Assembly (NCBI RefSeq): GCF_040365005.1
Contig: NZ_BAABWV010000019.1
Location: 1 to 64,000 of the forward strand
DNA from: Antarcticimicrobium sp040365005
GTDB taxonomy: Bacteria > Pseudomonadota > Alphaproteobacteria > Rhodobacterales > Rhodobacteraceae
Length of the DNA: 64,000 nt
Direction: 5' to 3'
The notes beneath the pieces are model-generated. The model was not told where the DNA came from. It made no database searches and saw nothing but the letters and a program-made list of their open reading frames with translations. Numbering within the stretch: the stretch's first letter is position 1; the number at the start of each line of letters is the position of its first letter. Below, piece after piece: positions 9,087 to 17,534 of the stretch. The position numbers and the translations under genes are program-made.

Positions 9087-10646
9087 TCACCGCTGCTCGG
9101 CGTCCACCGGTTGTGCGGAAAGGGCGGGCCCGGTCGCGGGCGACGGTGTGGTGACGAATTCGACCATGGTCGCGCCGTTCTGGATCGGGCGCACGGTGCA
9201 ATTGAGATGCTGGCCGTCGCGCATCCGCACCTCGGCGCGCCAGTCGCTGCGATGCTCGCGCGAGGAGACGAAATCGCGCAGCTCTCCCCAGGCCGGGGTG
9301 GCGTGACACTTGTCCTGCCAGCCGCGTGTTGCATCGACCACGGTGAACTGGGCAAAGCTGCTGTCGGGGTCCACCGCCCAGAGATCGCGGTAGGCCGCGT
9401 TGCAAAAGGTCAGCGTTCCGTCGGGTGCGAACACCGCGATGGCCCGGTCCAGCGCGTCGAGAACCGCCTGGTTCTGTTCCAGTTCGGCGCGAAACCGGCG
9501 GGTGAGCGTGACCTTGGCGGTGATGTCCTCGAACAGGAAGGCGACGGCGCCGTCCGGGTGGGGCCGACCGCTGACCGAATAGGTCGAGCCGGAGGGCAGC
9601 GACCAGGTTTCCTGGTACTGGCCGCTGGCGGCGGCCTCGACCAGATCGGCGAGTTTCTTGCGCCAGGAGACGTAATCCCTGGGTTCCGGCATCATAGCGC
9701 TGTCGCGCAGCCGGTCGAAGAAACTCAGCAGGCTGGGGCGGCTGGACAGGAACTCGGCCGGCAGCGCGGTGAGGTCGATCAGCGCCGGGTTGAACAGCGC
9801 CAGTTGCCGGGTGCGGTCAAAGATCGCCAGCCCGATCGACAGTTGCGCGAAGGTCTTGGTCAGGGTCTGGACGAAATTGCGCTGGGCGGCCTCGGCATCG
9901 ACGACGGCGTTGACGTCGGTGGCATAGCACAGGTGCCCGTTCTTGTGGCGGATCGTCCAGACGTCATACCACAGCTTGTGGTCCTCGCCCTCGACGGTGA
10001 CGGATTGGCGCTGCTTGCGGCGCGTCGATGCATCGGAAAGCAGGTTCGGGAACAACGGGCAGGCGGTGTCGGCGCCGCGCCCGCGCGCCTTGCGGACCAG
10101 CGCGGCATAGGCGGTGTTGCACCAGGTCACCCGCCCCTCGTCGTCGACACGCCAGGCCGGATAGGGGGCGGCGCTGGTGGCGGTGCGCAGGATCTCGAGC
10201 TCGCGCGCCAGGGGCGGCAGGTCGGCGTTGGACATCGGTTCCCCGGCGCGCAACTGCACCCGGGTGATCCCGTCCACCCATTCGCACATCGCCTCGCCCG
10301 GGGGATCCCCGTCCAGCGCGGGAACCGAGAGCCGGCCGGCCTCGCGCACCTGTTCGGGGTCCTGCGGAAAACTGGGATAGCTGGGCAGCAGCACCTCGCG
10401 CAGCGCTCCCCAGGAAACGTTGTCCGCCGGGTCGCCGACAAAGGCCCGGGCGGAGGAAGATGCGTCGATCAGCTCGGTTCCGTCGAACAGGAACACCGGG
10501 TCTCGGTCCGGCCCGGTTCCGCGTGGCGCGGATCGCACCGGCGATGGCGCGCGCGCCGACGGCGACAGCCACAGGGCCGCCAGCATCGCGGTGGCAAGGC
10601 AGATCGCGACAAGCGCCGCCCCTTCGCCGAAAGTGATGTCAAACAT
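9087..10646 (-). CDS. Membrane-anchored multi-PAS protein without an output domain
   Basis: Protein of 519 residues with one hydrophobic anchor (about 7-28) and a proline-rich linker. It then has at least two PAS-like segments, one around residues 150-260 containing TWCNTAYAAL and one in the C-terminal third containing LTFCNAAYRDLW. I find no histidine-kinase H-box, ATP-binding, GGDEF, EAL or HTH motif, so it may sense a small ligand or redox state and act by contact with a partner. It lies just downstream of regB on the same strand, about 108 bases away, which makes RegB a natural candidate partner. That link is inference. Confidence 0.8.
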   Translation of the reverse strand: MFDITFGEGAALVAICLATAMLAALWLSPSARAPSPVRSAPRGTGPDRDPVFLFDGTELIDASSSARAFVGDPADNVSWGALREVLLPSYPSFPQDPEQVREAGRLSVPALDGDPPGEAMCEWVDGITRVQLRAGEPMSNADLPPLARELEILRTATSAAPYPAWRVDDEGRVTWCNTAYAALVRKARGRGADTACPLFPNLLSDASTRRKQRQSVTVEGEDHKLWYDVWTIRHKNGHLCYATDVNAVVDAEAAQRNFVQTLTKTFAQLSIGLAIFDRTRQLALFNPALIDLTALPAEFLSSRPSLLSFFDRLRDSAMMPEPRDYVSWRKKLADLVEAAASGQYQETWSLPSGSTYSVSGRPHPDGAVAFLFEDITAKVTLTRRFRAELEQNQAVLDALDRAIAVFAPDGTLTFCNAAYRDLWAVDPDSSFAQFTVVDATRGWQDKCHATPAWGELRDFVSSREHRSDWRAEVRMRDGQHLNCTVRPIQNGATMVEFVTTPSPATGPALSAQPVDAEQR

Positions 10647-10754
10647 GCCCGCTGTCCCCGGTTGCCGGCGGTATCGTCCAGTCTGGGGCCAAAAGGGTTA
10701 AAACGAGTTTAACCATTTTATCCCATTGCCTGGCCTGACGTCCCCGGGCGCGGA

Positions 10755-12170
10755 TCATGCCTTGATCGGGCGGTTGGCGCCAAGGGGCAGAGCAAATTCG
10801 CCCTGTTGCGCGTCGATCTTGCTGCGGGGCCAGACCAGCTGGACGATCGCGCCGCTCTGGTCGGGGCGGATCGGCACCGTCTTGTACGGGTCGAGCCCGT
10901 TGAAGAAACTGAGCGTCGCGCCCGAGCGTTCCAGCAGCGTCTTGGCGATGAACAGGCCCAGGCCCATGCCCTCGTATCCGGGGCGGTCGGTGTTGTCCTG
11001 GGTGTCATGGGCCTCGGGCTGTCCGCTCCGGCGGCGCACGAAGGGGTCGCCGATGCGTCCGATCACCTGCGTCGGAAAACCATGTCCGTCGTCAATGATC
11101 CGGACCCGGATCTCGTCGTCTGTCCATGTCATCTCGACCCAGACGTTGGCTTCGGCGAAATCCACCGCGTTCTGGATCAGGTTGCGCAGCCCGTGGATCA
11201 CTTCGGGCAGGCGCAGGATCGCCGGTTGCTGGGGGTCGGCCCCCTCGCCCGGCTCGGCGCTGAAATGGATGGTCTTGCCGCGCTGCATATGCGGTTCGGC
11301 GGCCTCGCGCAGCACCGCGCTGAGCGGCGCCTGGCGCAGGTGCAGGTCATCTTTTCCGGCGCGGCCCATGTCGCGCAGGATGTCGCGGCAGCGGTCGGCC
11401 TGTTCGCGGATCAGTTCCGCGTCCTCGCGCAGCTCGGGCTGGTCCTCCAATTCCTCGATCAGTTCCGAACTGGTGAGCTTGATCGTCGCCAGCGGCGTGC
11501 CCAGTTCATGCGCGGCGGCGGCCACGACACCGCCCAGGTCGGTCAGCTTCTGCTCGCGCGACAGCGCCATGTGGGTGGCCGAGAGTGCCTCGGACATGGT
11601 CTGCATTTCCGAGTTGATGCGGAACGAATAGGCCCCCATGAACACCGCCGCGATGATGATGGCGGCCCAGTTGCCGAAAATGAATATGTCGGGGACGCGC
11701 AGGATGAACCCCTCGGCGGTGCGCAGCGGCAGGTTGAACTGCGCCAGCAGCGTGACCAGAAGGATCGCGGTGCCGCCGACGATCAGCGCGGCCCGCAGCC
11801 CCAGGACATTGGCGGAGATCGTGACCGGCGCCAGCAACAGCAGCGCGAAGGGGTTGTTCAGCCCGCCGGTGAGATACAGCAGGAACGCCAGTTGCAGCAG
11901 GTCGTAGAGCACCATGAGAAAATTCTCGAACTCGGACAGCCGCTTGTTTTCCGGGAACAGGAACATGGCGCTGACGTTGACGGCCACGGAAATGCCGATC
12001 GCCAGGTAGCACAGCAAAAGCTCGATCTGCAGGTGATACATCTGCTGGGCGGCGGTGATCGCGCCGACCTGGCCCGCGATCGCGACCCAGCGCAAAAGAA
12101 TAAGAGTGCGCAGCCGGATCCAGCTGCTGCGCTCCTGGCCGCGCCAAATGCCCACATTGGATTCCGGCAT
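10755..12170 (-). CDS. regB: Redox-sensing histidine kinase RegB/PrrB
   Basis: Global redox sensor kinase of 471 residues. The N-terminal half (about 25-185) has six hydrophobic segments with the quinone-binding heptapeptide GGLNNPF at 102-108. The H-box has the phosphoacceptor His221 in AAHELGTPLATI. The redox-active cysteine of the family is Cys261, in DRCRDILR. The ATPase domain shows the N box (RNLIQNAVDF) and G boxes (DDGHGFP, GMGLGLF). Under reducing conditions the family phosphorylates RegA to turn on respiratory, nitrogen and carbon genes. It is divergent from senC-regA, the classical Rhodobacter arrangement. Confidence 0.97.
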   Translation of the reverse strand: MPESNVGIWRGQERSSWIRLRTLILLRWVAIAGQVGAITAAQQMYHLQIELLLCYLAIGISVAVNVSAMFLFPENKRLSEFENFLMVLYDLLQLAFLLYLTGGLNNPFALLLLAPVTISANVLGLRAALIVGGTAILLVTLLAQFNLPLRTAEGFILRVPDIFIFGNWAAIIIAAVFMGAYSFRINSEMQTMSEALSATHMALSREQKLTDLGGVVAAAAHELGTPLATIKLTSSELIEELEDQPELREDAELIREQADRCRDILRDMGRAGKDDLHLRQAPLSAVLREAAEPHMQRGKTIHFSAEPGEGADPQQPAILRLPEVIHGLRNLIQNAVDFAEANVWVEMTWTDDEIRVRIIDDGHGFPTQVIGRIGDPFVRRRSGQPEAHDTQDNTDRPGYEGMGLGLFIAKTLLERSGATLSFFNGLDPYKTVPIRPDQSGAIVQLVWPRSKIDAQQGEFALPLGANRPIKA

Positions 12171-12258
12171 GATCCGCCTAAGTCAGTTGCATCGGCTGAG
12201 GACGGTGATAGGTCTCCTGCCGCGAAGGATCAACAATTCTTGTTTCGAAGGCCCCATC

Positions 12259-12882
12259 ATGACCCGCATTTATGCCATCATTGCCGCCGTTCTCGTCGCC
12301 GTCGGGCTGGGCGCCCTGTGGTTCGTCAGCCGCCCCGCCGGGGGGGACGACCAGTTCGCCCAGTGTCGCACCACCAAGGTCGCCGGCGGCAGCAGCCAGA
12401 TCGGCGGTCCGTTTGAACTGGTCAATTCCAAGGGCGAGACGGTGACCGACAAGGATGTGATCACCGGGCCGTCGCTGCTGTATTTCGGTTATACCTATTG
12501 CCCGGATGTCTGCCCGCTGGACAATTCGCGCAATGTCGAGGCGATCGACATCCTCGAGGAGCGCGGCAAGATGGTGACGCCGGTCTTCATCTCGGTCGAT
12601 CCGGAGCGCGACACCCCCGAGGTTGTGGGCGATTTCGCGGCCAACCTGCATGAGCGCATGATCGGCCTGACCGGCAGCCCCGAGCAGGTCAAGGCGGCCA
12701 GCAAGGCCTACAAGACCTATTTCAAGCGCCAGGACGAGGGCGACGAGGACTATTACCTGATCGACCACTCGACCTTTTCCTACCTGGTGCTGCCCGAACA
12801 TGGCTTTGTCGAGTTCTTTCGCCGCGACCTGACACCCGAGCAACTTGCCGACGGGATCGGCTGTTTCGTCGACAACATGTAG
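12259..12882 (+). CDS. senC: SCO1/SenC/PrrC copper chaperone
   Basis: Membrane-anchored, periplasm-facing thioredoxin-fold protein of 207 residues that helps assemble the CuA or CuB centre of cytochrome c oxidases. A single N-terminal anchor spans about residues 5-23. The copper ligands are Cys81 and Cys85 (YCPDVCP) and His170 (DHSTF). The Shine-Dalgarno GAAGG lies 8-9 bases before the ATG; open frame upstream to 12055 is shadow of regB. It sits between divergent regB and regA, as in Rhodobacter, where the SenC/PrrC product also influences RegB signalling. Confidence 0.95.
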   Translation: MTRIYAIIAAVLVAVGLGALWFVSRPAGGDDQFAQCRTTKVAGGSSQIGGPFELVNSKGETVTDKDVITGPSLLYFGYTYCPDVCPLDNSRNVEAIDILEERGKMVTPVFISVDPERDTPEVVGDFAANLHERMIGLTGSPEQVKAASKAYKTYFKRQDEGDEDYYLIDHSTFSYLVLPEHGFVEFFRRDLTPEQLADGIGCFVDNM

Positions 12883-12910
12883 TCTCGGGGCGGTTGCCGG
12901 CTTTGGGCGT

Positions 12911-12938
12911 TTGACCTTTGTTCCTGCGCTGCTATTAG
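12911..12938 (+). promoter_or_regulatory. Possible promoter before regA
   Basis: TTGACC (12911-12916), 16 bases of spacing, then TATTAG (12933-12938). A second TTGACA follows at 12942. Together these could give regA a promoter separate from senC. Promoter matches in GC-rich alphaproteobacteria are weak evidence. Confidence 0.3.
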
Positions 12939-12980
12939 TCATTGACAGGCAAAATATAGCGAGCCCGCAAAGGAGTGCGC

Positions 12981-13535
12981 ATGGTCGGACCAGCTTTGAG
13001 CGAGATCGGGGAGGACAGATCCCTGATGCTCGTCGATGATGACGAGCCGTTTCTGCGACGGCTGGCCAAGGCGATGGAGAAGCGCGGTTTCGAGATCGAG
13101 ACCGCCGGATCGGTGGCTGCCGGCAAGGCGATCGCCACGGCGCGGCCGCCGGCCTATGCGGTGGTCGACCTGCGGCTCGAGGATGGCAACGGGCTCGACG
13201 TGGTCGAGGTGCTGCGTGAAAAACGCCCCGACAGCCGGGTCGTGGTCCTGACCGGATACGGCGCCATCGCCACCGCCGTCGCCGCGGTCAAGATCGGTGC
13301 GACCGATTACCTGTCCAAGCCGGCGGATGCCACCGACATCGTCAACGCCCTGCTGGCCAAGCCCGACGAACTGCCGCCACCGCCGGAGAACCCGATGAGT
13401 GCGGACCGCGTGCGCTGGGAGCATATCCAGCGGGTCTATGAGCTGTGCGACCGCAATGTCAGCGAGACCGCGCGGCGGCTGAACATGCACCGGCGCACCC
13501 TGCAACGCATTCTGGCCAAGCGCAGCCCGCGCTGA
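12981..13535 (+). CDS. regA: Redox response regulator RegA/PrrA
   Basis: Response regulator of 184 residues, exactly the usual RegA length. The receiver domain has the acidic pocket DDD (19-21) and phosphoacceptor Asp63. A proline-rich linker (PPPPENP) follows, then a C-terminal Fis-type helix-turn-helix (NVSETARRLNMHRRTLQRIL). Phosphorylated by RegB, it controls photosynthesis, carbon and nitrogen fixation and terminal oxidase genes in related bacteria. The ATG at 12981 lies 5 bases after AAAGGAG. A GTG at 12975 overlaps that ribosome site and is rejected. Confidence 0.97.
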   Translation: MVGPALSEIGEDRSLMLVDDDEPFLRRLAKAMEKRGFEIETAGSVAAGKAIATARPPAYAVVDLRLEDGNGLDVVEVLREKRPDSRVVVLTGYGAIATAVAAVKIGATDYLSKPADATDIVNALLAKPDELPPPPENPMSADRVRWEHIQRVYELCDRNVSETARRLNMHRRTLQRILAKRSPR

Positions 13536-13545
13536 GGGATCGGTG

Positions 13546-14730
13546 ATGACAGAGGCGGATCCGCTCGGACCCGAGAGCCAGCCGCTGCCCGAGGGTGGCT
13601 GGTCGGAACAGATCGTCACGCTCGAGGGCGCCACGGTCGTGCCCCCCGACGAAAGTGCCTTTGTCCAGCCGGCCGGCATTCTGGACCGCGACGGGCGCTA
13701 TTGCCCGCATGGTGCGCTTTGGCGCAAGTACCGGCCGCTGACCACCGAGCCGCCGAAGCCCGATGGGGTTACGGCGACCCTGCCGGGCCGCTGGCTCTGG
13801 GGTGGGGTGCTCTGGGCGCATTTCGGACATTTCCTGGTGGAAAGCACTGCGCGGCTCTGGGCGCTGGACCACCTCGACGCCCCGGTCGACGGCATCCTGT
13901 TCATCCCCAAGCGCCCACGCGTGGGAGAGATGGTGCGCGGCTTCCAATCTGATTTCATCGGGCAGATGGCGCCGGGCCTGCCGATCAAGGTGGCGGCGGA
14001 ACCGATGCAGGTCGAGGAACTGGTGGTGCCCGGCCAGGGCTTTGGCTTGGGCAAGATCACCGCCGGTACGCAAAAGTTCCGCGATGCGATCCATTCCCGC
14101 TTCGCGCAGGATGTGGCGGCGGAAGGGCCGGAAAAACTCTATATCTCGCGGTCACAACTCGGGCTCGGCAAGGGCGGGCTGCTGGGTGAGGAGCGGCTGG
14201 AAGAGCTGCTGATGGATGAGGGATACGAGATCTTTCACCCGCAGAACCACGATATCGTCACCCAGCTGGCCCGCTACAAGGCGGCAAAACAGGTGATCGC
14301 GGCGGATGGCTCGGCGTTGCACCTGTTCGCGATGGTGGGCCGGGCCGATCAGCCGGTGGCGATGATCCTGCGGCGCAAGTCGGGGGCCAACAACCTGCTG
14401 GCGCTGAACGTGGCACATTTCTGCGGCTCGAACCCGGTGGTGATCGAGGCGTTGCGCACCGAATGGGTCAAGGCCAGGCAGAAGAAATCCAACCGGCTGT
14501 CGTTCGGCGAGCTGAACCACGCCGGGCTGGGCCGGGCGCTGGGCGAGGCCGGCTTCGTGCGCAAGGGGCAGGACTGGCCGGTGCTCAGTGAAGAGGAACG
14601 GCAGAAGATCCTGTCGGACAAGGGGCTGGGTGGAAACGGCGATTTTGTCGAGTCACCCCATTACAAGAAACGACGCATCCGTGCCCTGCGGCAGGCCCGC
14701 CGCGCCGACCGCGCCGAGACGGCGTCCTAG
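13546..14730 (+). CDS. Glycosyltransferase family 61 protein
   Basis: Protein of 394 residues resembling the GT61 (DUF563) family, whose members add sugars to surface polysaccharides. Recognisable elements are the N-terminal WGGVLWAHFGHFLVESTARLW segment, the LYISRSQLGLG strand, and the C-terminal domain stretch around HPQNHDIVTQL and VIAADGSALH. There is no signal peptide or membrane span. The ATG at 13546 has GAGGG about 7 bases upstream; a GTG precedes it in frame. It follows regA by 10 bases, so read-through from regA is possible. Its stop shares CTAG with the convergent HD gene. Acceptor and donor are unknown. Confidence 0.85.
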   Translation: MTEADPLGPESQPLPEGGWSEQIVTLEGATVVPPDESAFVQPAGILDRDGRYCPHGALWRKYRPLTTEPPKPDGVTATLPGRWLWGGVLWAHFGHFLVESTARLWALDHLDAPVDGILFIPKRPRVGEMVRGFQSDFIGQMAPGLPIKVAAEPMQVEELVVPGQGFGLGKITAGTQKFRDAIHSRFAQDVAAEGPEKLYISRSQLGLGKGGLLGEERLEELLMDEGYEIFHPQNHDIVTQLARYKAAKQVIAADGSALHLFAMVGRADQPVAMILRRKSGANNLLALNVAHFCGSNPVVIEALRTEWVKARQKKSNRLSFGELNHAGLGRALGEAGFVRKGQDWPVLSEEERQKILSDKGLGGNGDFVESPHYKKRRIRALRQARRADRAETAS

Positions 14731-15320
14731 CCGAGGTCTGCGATCAGCGCCGCGTGCCGCGCGGTATAGGCGGCGCGCACCTCTTTCGGCGGACGCAGGC
14801 GGATATCCAGGTCTGCAATCAACGTCCTGTCGGGCTTGCCAAAGAACCTGTCGGCCTCGGACTCGGCAAAGCCGGCGATCCGGACCGCCTCCATCCAGGC
14901 GCTGATGCGGTCGGCCTTCTTGATCTGGCGTTTCACCTTGATAGGGATCGCGGCCGGAAGGCCGAAGCGGATATGGATCGCCGCCGCCAGCCGCGCGTCC
15001 AACTCGCCATAGCTGGGGCCCACCGCTGCCTTGACCGGAGAGATCATGTCGCCGATCACGTATTCGGGCGCATCGTGCAGCAGCGCCGCCAGCCGCCATT
15101 TCACCGGTGCCCCGGGGGCGATGCGGGCGAACAGGTCCTCGACCAGCAGCGAATGCTCGGCCACCGAATAGGCATAATCACCCCGCGTCTGGCCGTTCCA
15201 GCGCGCGACGAAGGCCAGGCCGTGGGCGATATCCTCGATCTCGATATCCACCGGCGTCGGGTCCAGCAGGTCGAGCCGGCGGCCGGAGAGCATGCGTTGC
15301 CAGGCGCGGGGCTGTTTCAT
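14727..15320 (-). CDS. HD-domain phosphohydrolase
   Basis: Metal-dependent HD-superfamily hydrolase of 197 residues, of the YfbR/YGK1-like kind that often acts on nucleotides. His56 in AEHSLLV and the His82-Asp83 pair in LLHDAPEY are the metal-binding signature; PEYVIGDMISPVK follows as in related proteins. Start candidates are ATG 15332 and ATG 15320. I chose 15320 because GGTGA precedes it at suitable spacing; the open frame up to 15467 is shadow of the ahcY leader. The natural substrate cannot be told from sequence. It is divergent from ahcY. Confidence 0.83.
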   Translation of the reverse strand: MKQPRAWQRMLSGRRLDLLDPTPVDIEIEDIAHGLAFVARWNGQTRGDYAYSVAEHSLLVEDLFARIAPGAPVKWRLAALLHDAPEYVIGDMISPVKAAVGPSYGELDARLAAAIHIRFGLPAAIPIKVKRQIKKADRISAWMEAVRIAGFAESEADRFFGKPDRTLIADLDIRLRPPKEVRAAYTARHAALIADLG

Positions 15321-15363
15321 TCGGGTCACCATCTGGTTCGCGGGTGGACGCTTTCTGACCGTT

Positions 15364-15415
15364 TGGGCGACGCGGCGCAACGGCGTTTGCCACAGGTCGG
15401 GCGGTTTCCGGGCGC
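15364..15415 (+). promoter_or_regulatory. Possible SAH-riboswitch-like leader of ahcY
   Basis: The ahcY leader contains a GCAACG box (15377-15382) followed by a short GGC/GCC stem and then CACAGG. It is framed by a 4-bp outer pairing, CGAC (15368-15371) with GTCG (15396-15399). A GCGC at 15411-15414 could pair back to the loop. The order and core bases recall the SAH riboswitch that controls ahcY in other proteobacteria. The outer stem is short and the usual GCGCUGCAA core is altered, so this is tentative. Confidence 0.25.
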
Positions 15416-15483
15416 AGGCATTGTTCCCGAGGGGTCCCGATGGTATCTGCCGGGCCAAGGACCGCATTCAGGGAACGACAAAC

Positions 15484-16878
15484 ATGGCAACAGATTACAT
15501 CGTCAAGGACATTGCACTGGCCGATTTCGGGCGCAAGGAACTGGACATCGCAGAGACCGAGATGCCGGGCCTGATGGCCCTGCGCGAGGAATACGGCGAG
15601 GCACAGCCGCTGAAAGGCGCGCGGATCGCGGGCTCGCTGCACATGACGATCCAGACCGCCGTGCTGATCGAGACCCTGGTCGCACTGGGCGCCGAGGTGC
15701 GTTGGGCGTCGTGCAACATCTTCTCGACCCAGGACCACGCCGCCGCTGCAATCGCCGCCAGCGGCGTGCCGGTGTTCGCCGTCAAGGGCGAGACGCTGGA
15801 AGAATACTGGGATTATGCCGATCGCATCTTCGACTTCGAGGGCGAGGGCGCCAACATGATCCTCGACGACGGTGGTGATGCCACGCTCTACATCCTGATG
15901 GGTGCCCGCGTCGAAGAGGGCGAGACCGACCTGATCGAGACGCCGACCAGCGAGGAAGAGGTCGCGCTGTTCGCCCAGATCAAGAAGCGGATGGAGAAGA
16001 GCCCGGGCTGGTTCGTCAAGCAGCGCCACCTGATCCAGGGTGTCAGCGAGGAAACCACCACCGGCGTGCATCGCCTGTACAAGATGATGGAAAAGGGCCA
16101 CCTGCCCTTCCCCGCCATCAACGTGAACGACAGCGTCACCAAGTCGAAGTTCGACAACAAGTACGGCTGCAAGGAATCGTTGGTCGACGGCATCCGCCGC
16201 GCCACCGACACCATGATGGCCGGCAAGGTCGCGCTGGTCTGCGGCTATGGCGACGTGGGCAAGGGCTCGGCCGCCTCGCTGCGTGGCGCAGGTGCCCGTG
16301 TGAAGGTGACCGAGGCGGACCCGATCTGTGCGCTGCAGGCGGCGATGGACGGGTTCGAGGTGGTCCTGCTGGAGGATGAGGTTGCCCATGCCGACATCTT
16401 CATCACCACCACCGGCAACAAGGACGTGATCCGCATCGAGCACATGCGCGAGATGAAGGACATGGCCATCGTCGGCAACATCGGCCACTTCGACAATGAG
16501 ATCCAGGTCGCCGCGCTGAAGAACCACAAGTGGACGAACATCAAGGACCAGGTGGACATGATCGAGATGCCCTCGGGCAACCGCATCATCCTGCTGTCCG
16601 AGGGACGTCTGCTGAACCTCGGCAATGCCACCGGGCACCCCAGCTTCGTGATGTCGGCCAGCTTCACCAACCAGGTGCTGGCGCAGATCGAGCTGTTCAC
16701 CCGTGGCGAAAATTACAAGAACGAGGTTTATATCCTGCCCAAGCACCTCGACGAAAAGGTCGCACGCCTGCACCTGAAGAAGATCGGTGTGAAACTGACC
16801 CAGCTCAGCGCGGAACAGGCGGATTATATCGGGGTGCCGCCCGAAGGCCCGTTCAAGCCCGAGCATTATCGCTACTGA
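15484..16878 (+). CDS. ahcY: Adenosylhomocysteinase (SAH hydrolase)
   Basis: Cytoplasmic NAD-dependent enzyme that splits S-adenosylhomocysteine into homocysteine and adenosine, relieving product inhibition of methyltransferases. It has 464 residues, normal for bacterial SahH. Clear family segments are GSLHMTIQTA near the N terminus, ASCNIFSTQDHAAAA, the catalytic stretch VNDSVTKSKFDN, the NAD-binding GYGDVGKGSA and the C-terminal KPEHYRY. The start at 15484 begins the conserved N terminus; the open frame back to 15292 lies in the leader. The leader may hold a riboswitch, and a terminator follows. Confidence 0.98.
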   Translation: MATDYIVKDIALADFGRKELDIAETEMPGLMALREEYGEAQPLKGARIAGSLHMTIQTAVLIETLVALGAEVRWASCNIFSTQDHAAAAIAASGVPVFAVKGETLEEYWDYADRIFDFEGEGANMILDDGGDATLYILMGARVEEGETDLIETPTSEEEVALFAQIKKRMEKSPGWFVKQRHLIQGVSEETTTGVHRLYKMMEKGHLPFPAINVNDSVTKSKFDNKYGCKESLVDGIRRATDTMMAGKVALVCGYGDVGKGSAASLRGAGARVKVTEADPICALQAAMDGFEVVLLEDEVAHADIFITTTGNKDVIRIEHMREMKDMAIVGNIGHFDNEIQVAALKNHKWTNIKDQVDMIEMPSGNRIILLSEGRLLNLGNATGHPSFVMSASFTNQVLAQIELFTRGENYKNEVYILPKHLDEKVARLHLKKIGVKLTQLSAEQADYIGVPPEGPFKPEHYRY

Positions 16879-16901
16879 TCCGATTTCACGGGTCGGAACA
16901 G

Positions 16902-16932
16902 ACGCCGCGGGACCTGGGTCGCGCGGCGTTTT
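16902..16932 (+). terminator. Rho-independent terminator after ahcY
   Basis: The arms 16902-16909 and 16922-16929 pair perfectly over 8 bp, with an additional inner GAC/GTC pairing. The hairpin ends in TTTT (16929-16932), 24 bases past the ahcY stop. The rest of the spacer to 17075 shows no gene. Confidence 0.75.
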
Positions 16933-17075
16933 CCGTTGCCGGGCCCGACGGGGAAGATCCCCGCAAAAATCCCTTTGTGCCGCCTGAAATCATCGGTACT
17001 CTCCCCCGGACGGCCTCAGGATGTCCTGGCGCCGAAACGAAACTTTGTGCGACCGGTTACGATGGGAGAAAATTC

Positions 17076-17417
17076 ATGGGCAAACGCGACGAGCTGATCG
17101 CGAAATACGCGGAAGACCTTGAGAAGAAATGTGGCATGACGCCCGATATGGACCTGCTGACCAAGGTCACCATCGGCTGCGGCCCGGCGATCTACAACGC
17201 CGACGCCTCCACCGTGGCCGGCAGCCAGCCCAGCGAGCTGGAGACCGTCAAGGAAAACTTCCTGATGAAAAAGCTCGGCCTGCCTGACGGGCCGGAGCTG
17301 ATGGAGGCCATCAACAAGGCCATCGAAACCTATGGCCAGTCCGAGCGCAACAAGTACCGCGCCGTGATCTACTACATGCTGACCAAGCAGTTCGGCAAAG
17401 AGTCGGTCTACGGCTGA
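17076..17417 (+). CDS. DUF2853 family protein
   Basis: Small soluble protein of 113 residues, resembling the DUF2853 family common in alphaproteobacteria; function unknown. It is charged and helical with no signal peptide or membrane span. Landmarks are an N-terminal KRDELIAKYAEDL helix, a central GCGPAIYNADAS and a C-terminal YRAVIYYMLTKQFGK. The ATG at 17076 follows GGGAGAA. It stands alone between the ahcY terminator and a glycosyltransferase gene, so context gives no clue to its role. Confidence 0.8.
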   Translation: MGKRDELIAKYAEDLEKKCGMTPDMDLLTKVTIGCGPAIYNADASTVAGSQPSELETVKENFLMKKLGLPDGPELMEAINKAIETYGQSERNKYRAVIYYMLTKQFGKESVYG

Positions 17418-17534
17418 GACCGCCTGCGGCCGGAAACGGTGTCGCAGCGCAGGTTCAGGACAAGTTCGGTGCGCTTTTCGCCCTGTCGGGAGGCGCACCG
17501 TGAGCGGGTATGGCGCGAGGTGACGGTTTGAGCA

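Noticed and set aside
15178..16866. Long minus-strand open frame opposite ahcY
   Set aside because: It is the complement of the highly conserved ahcY coding sequence. The protein it would give has shadow-like composition and no motif.
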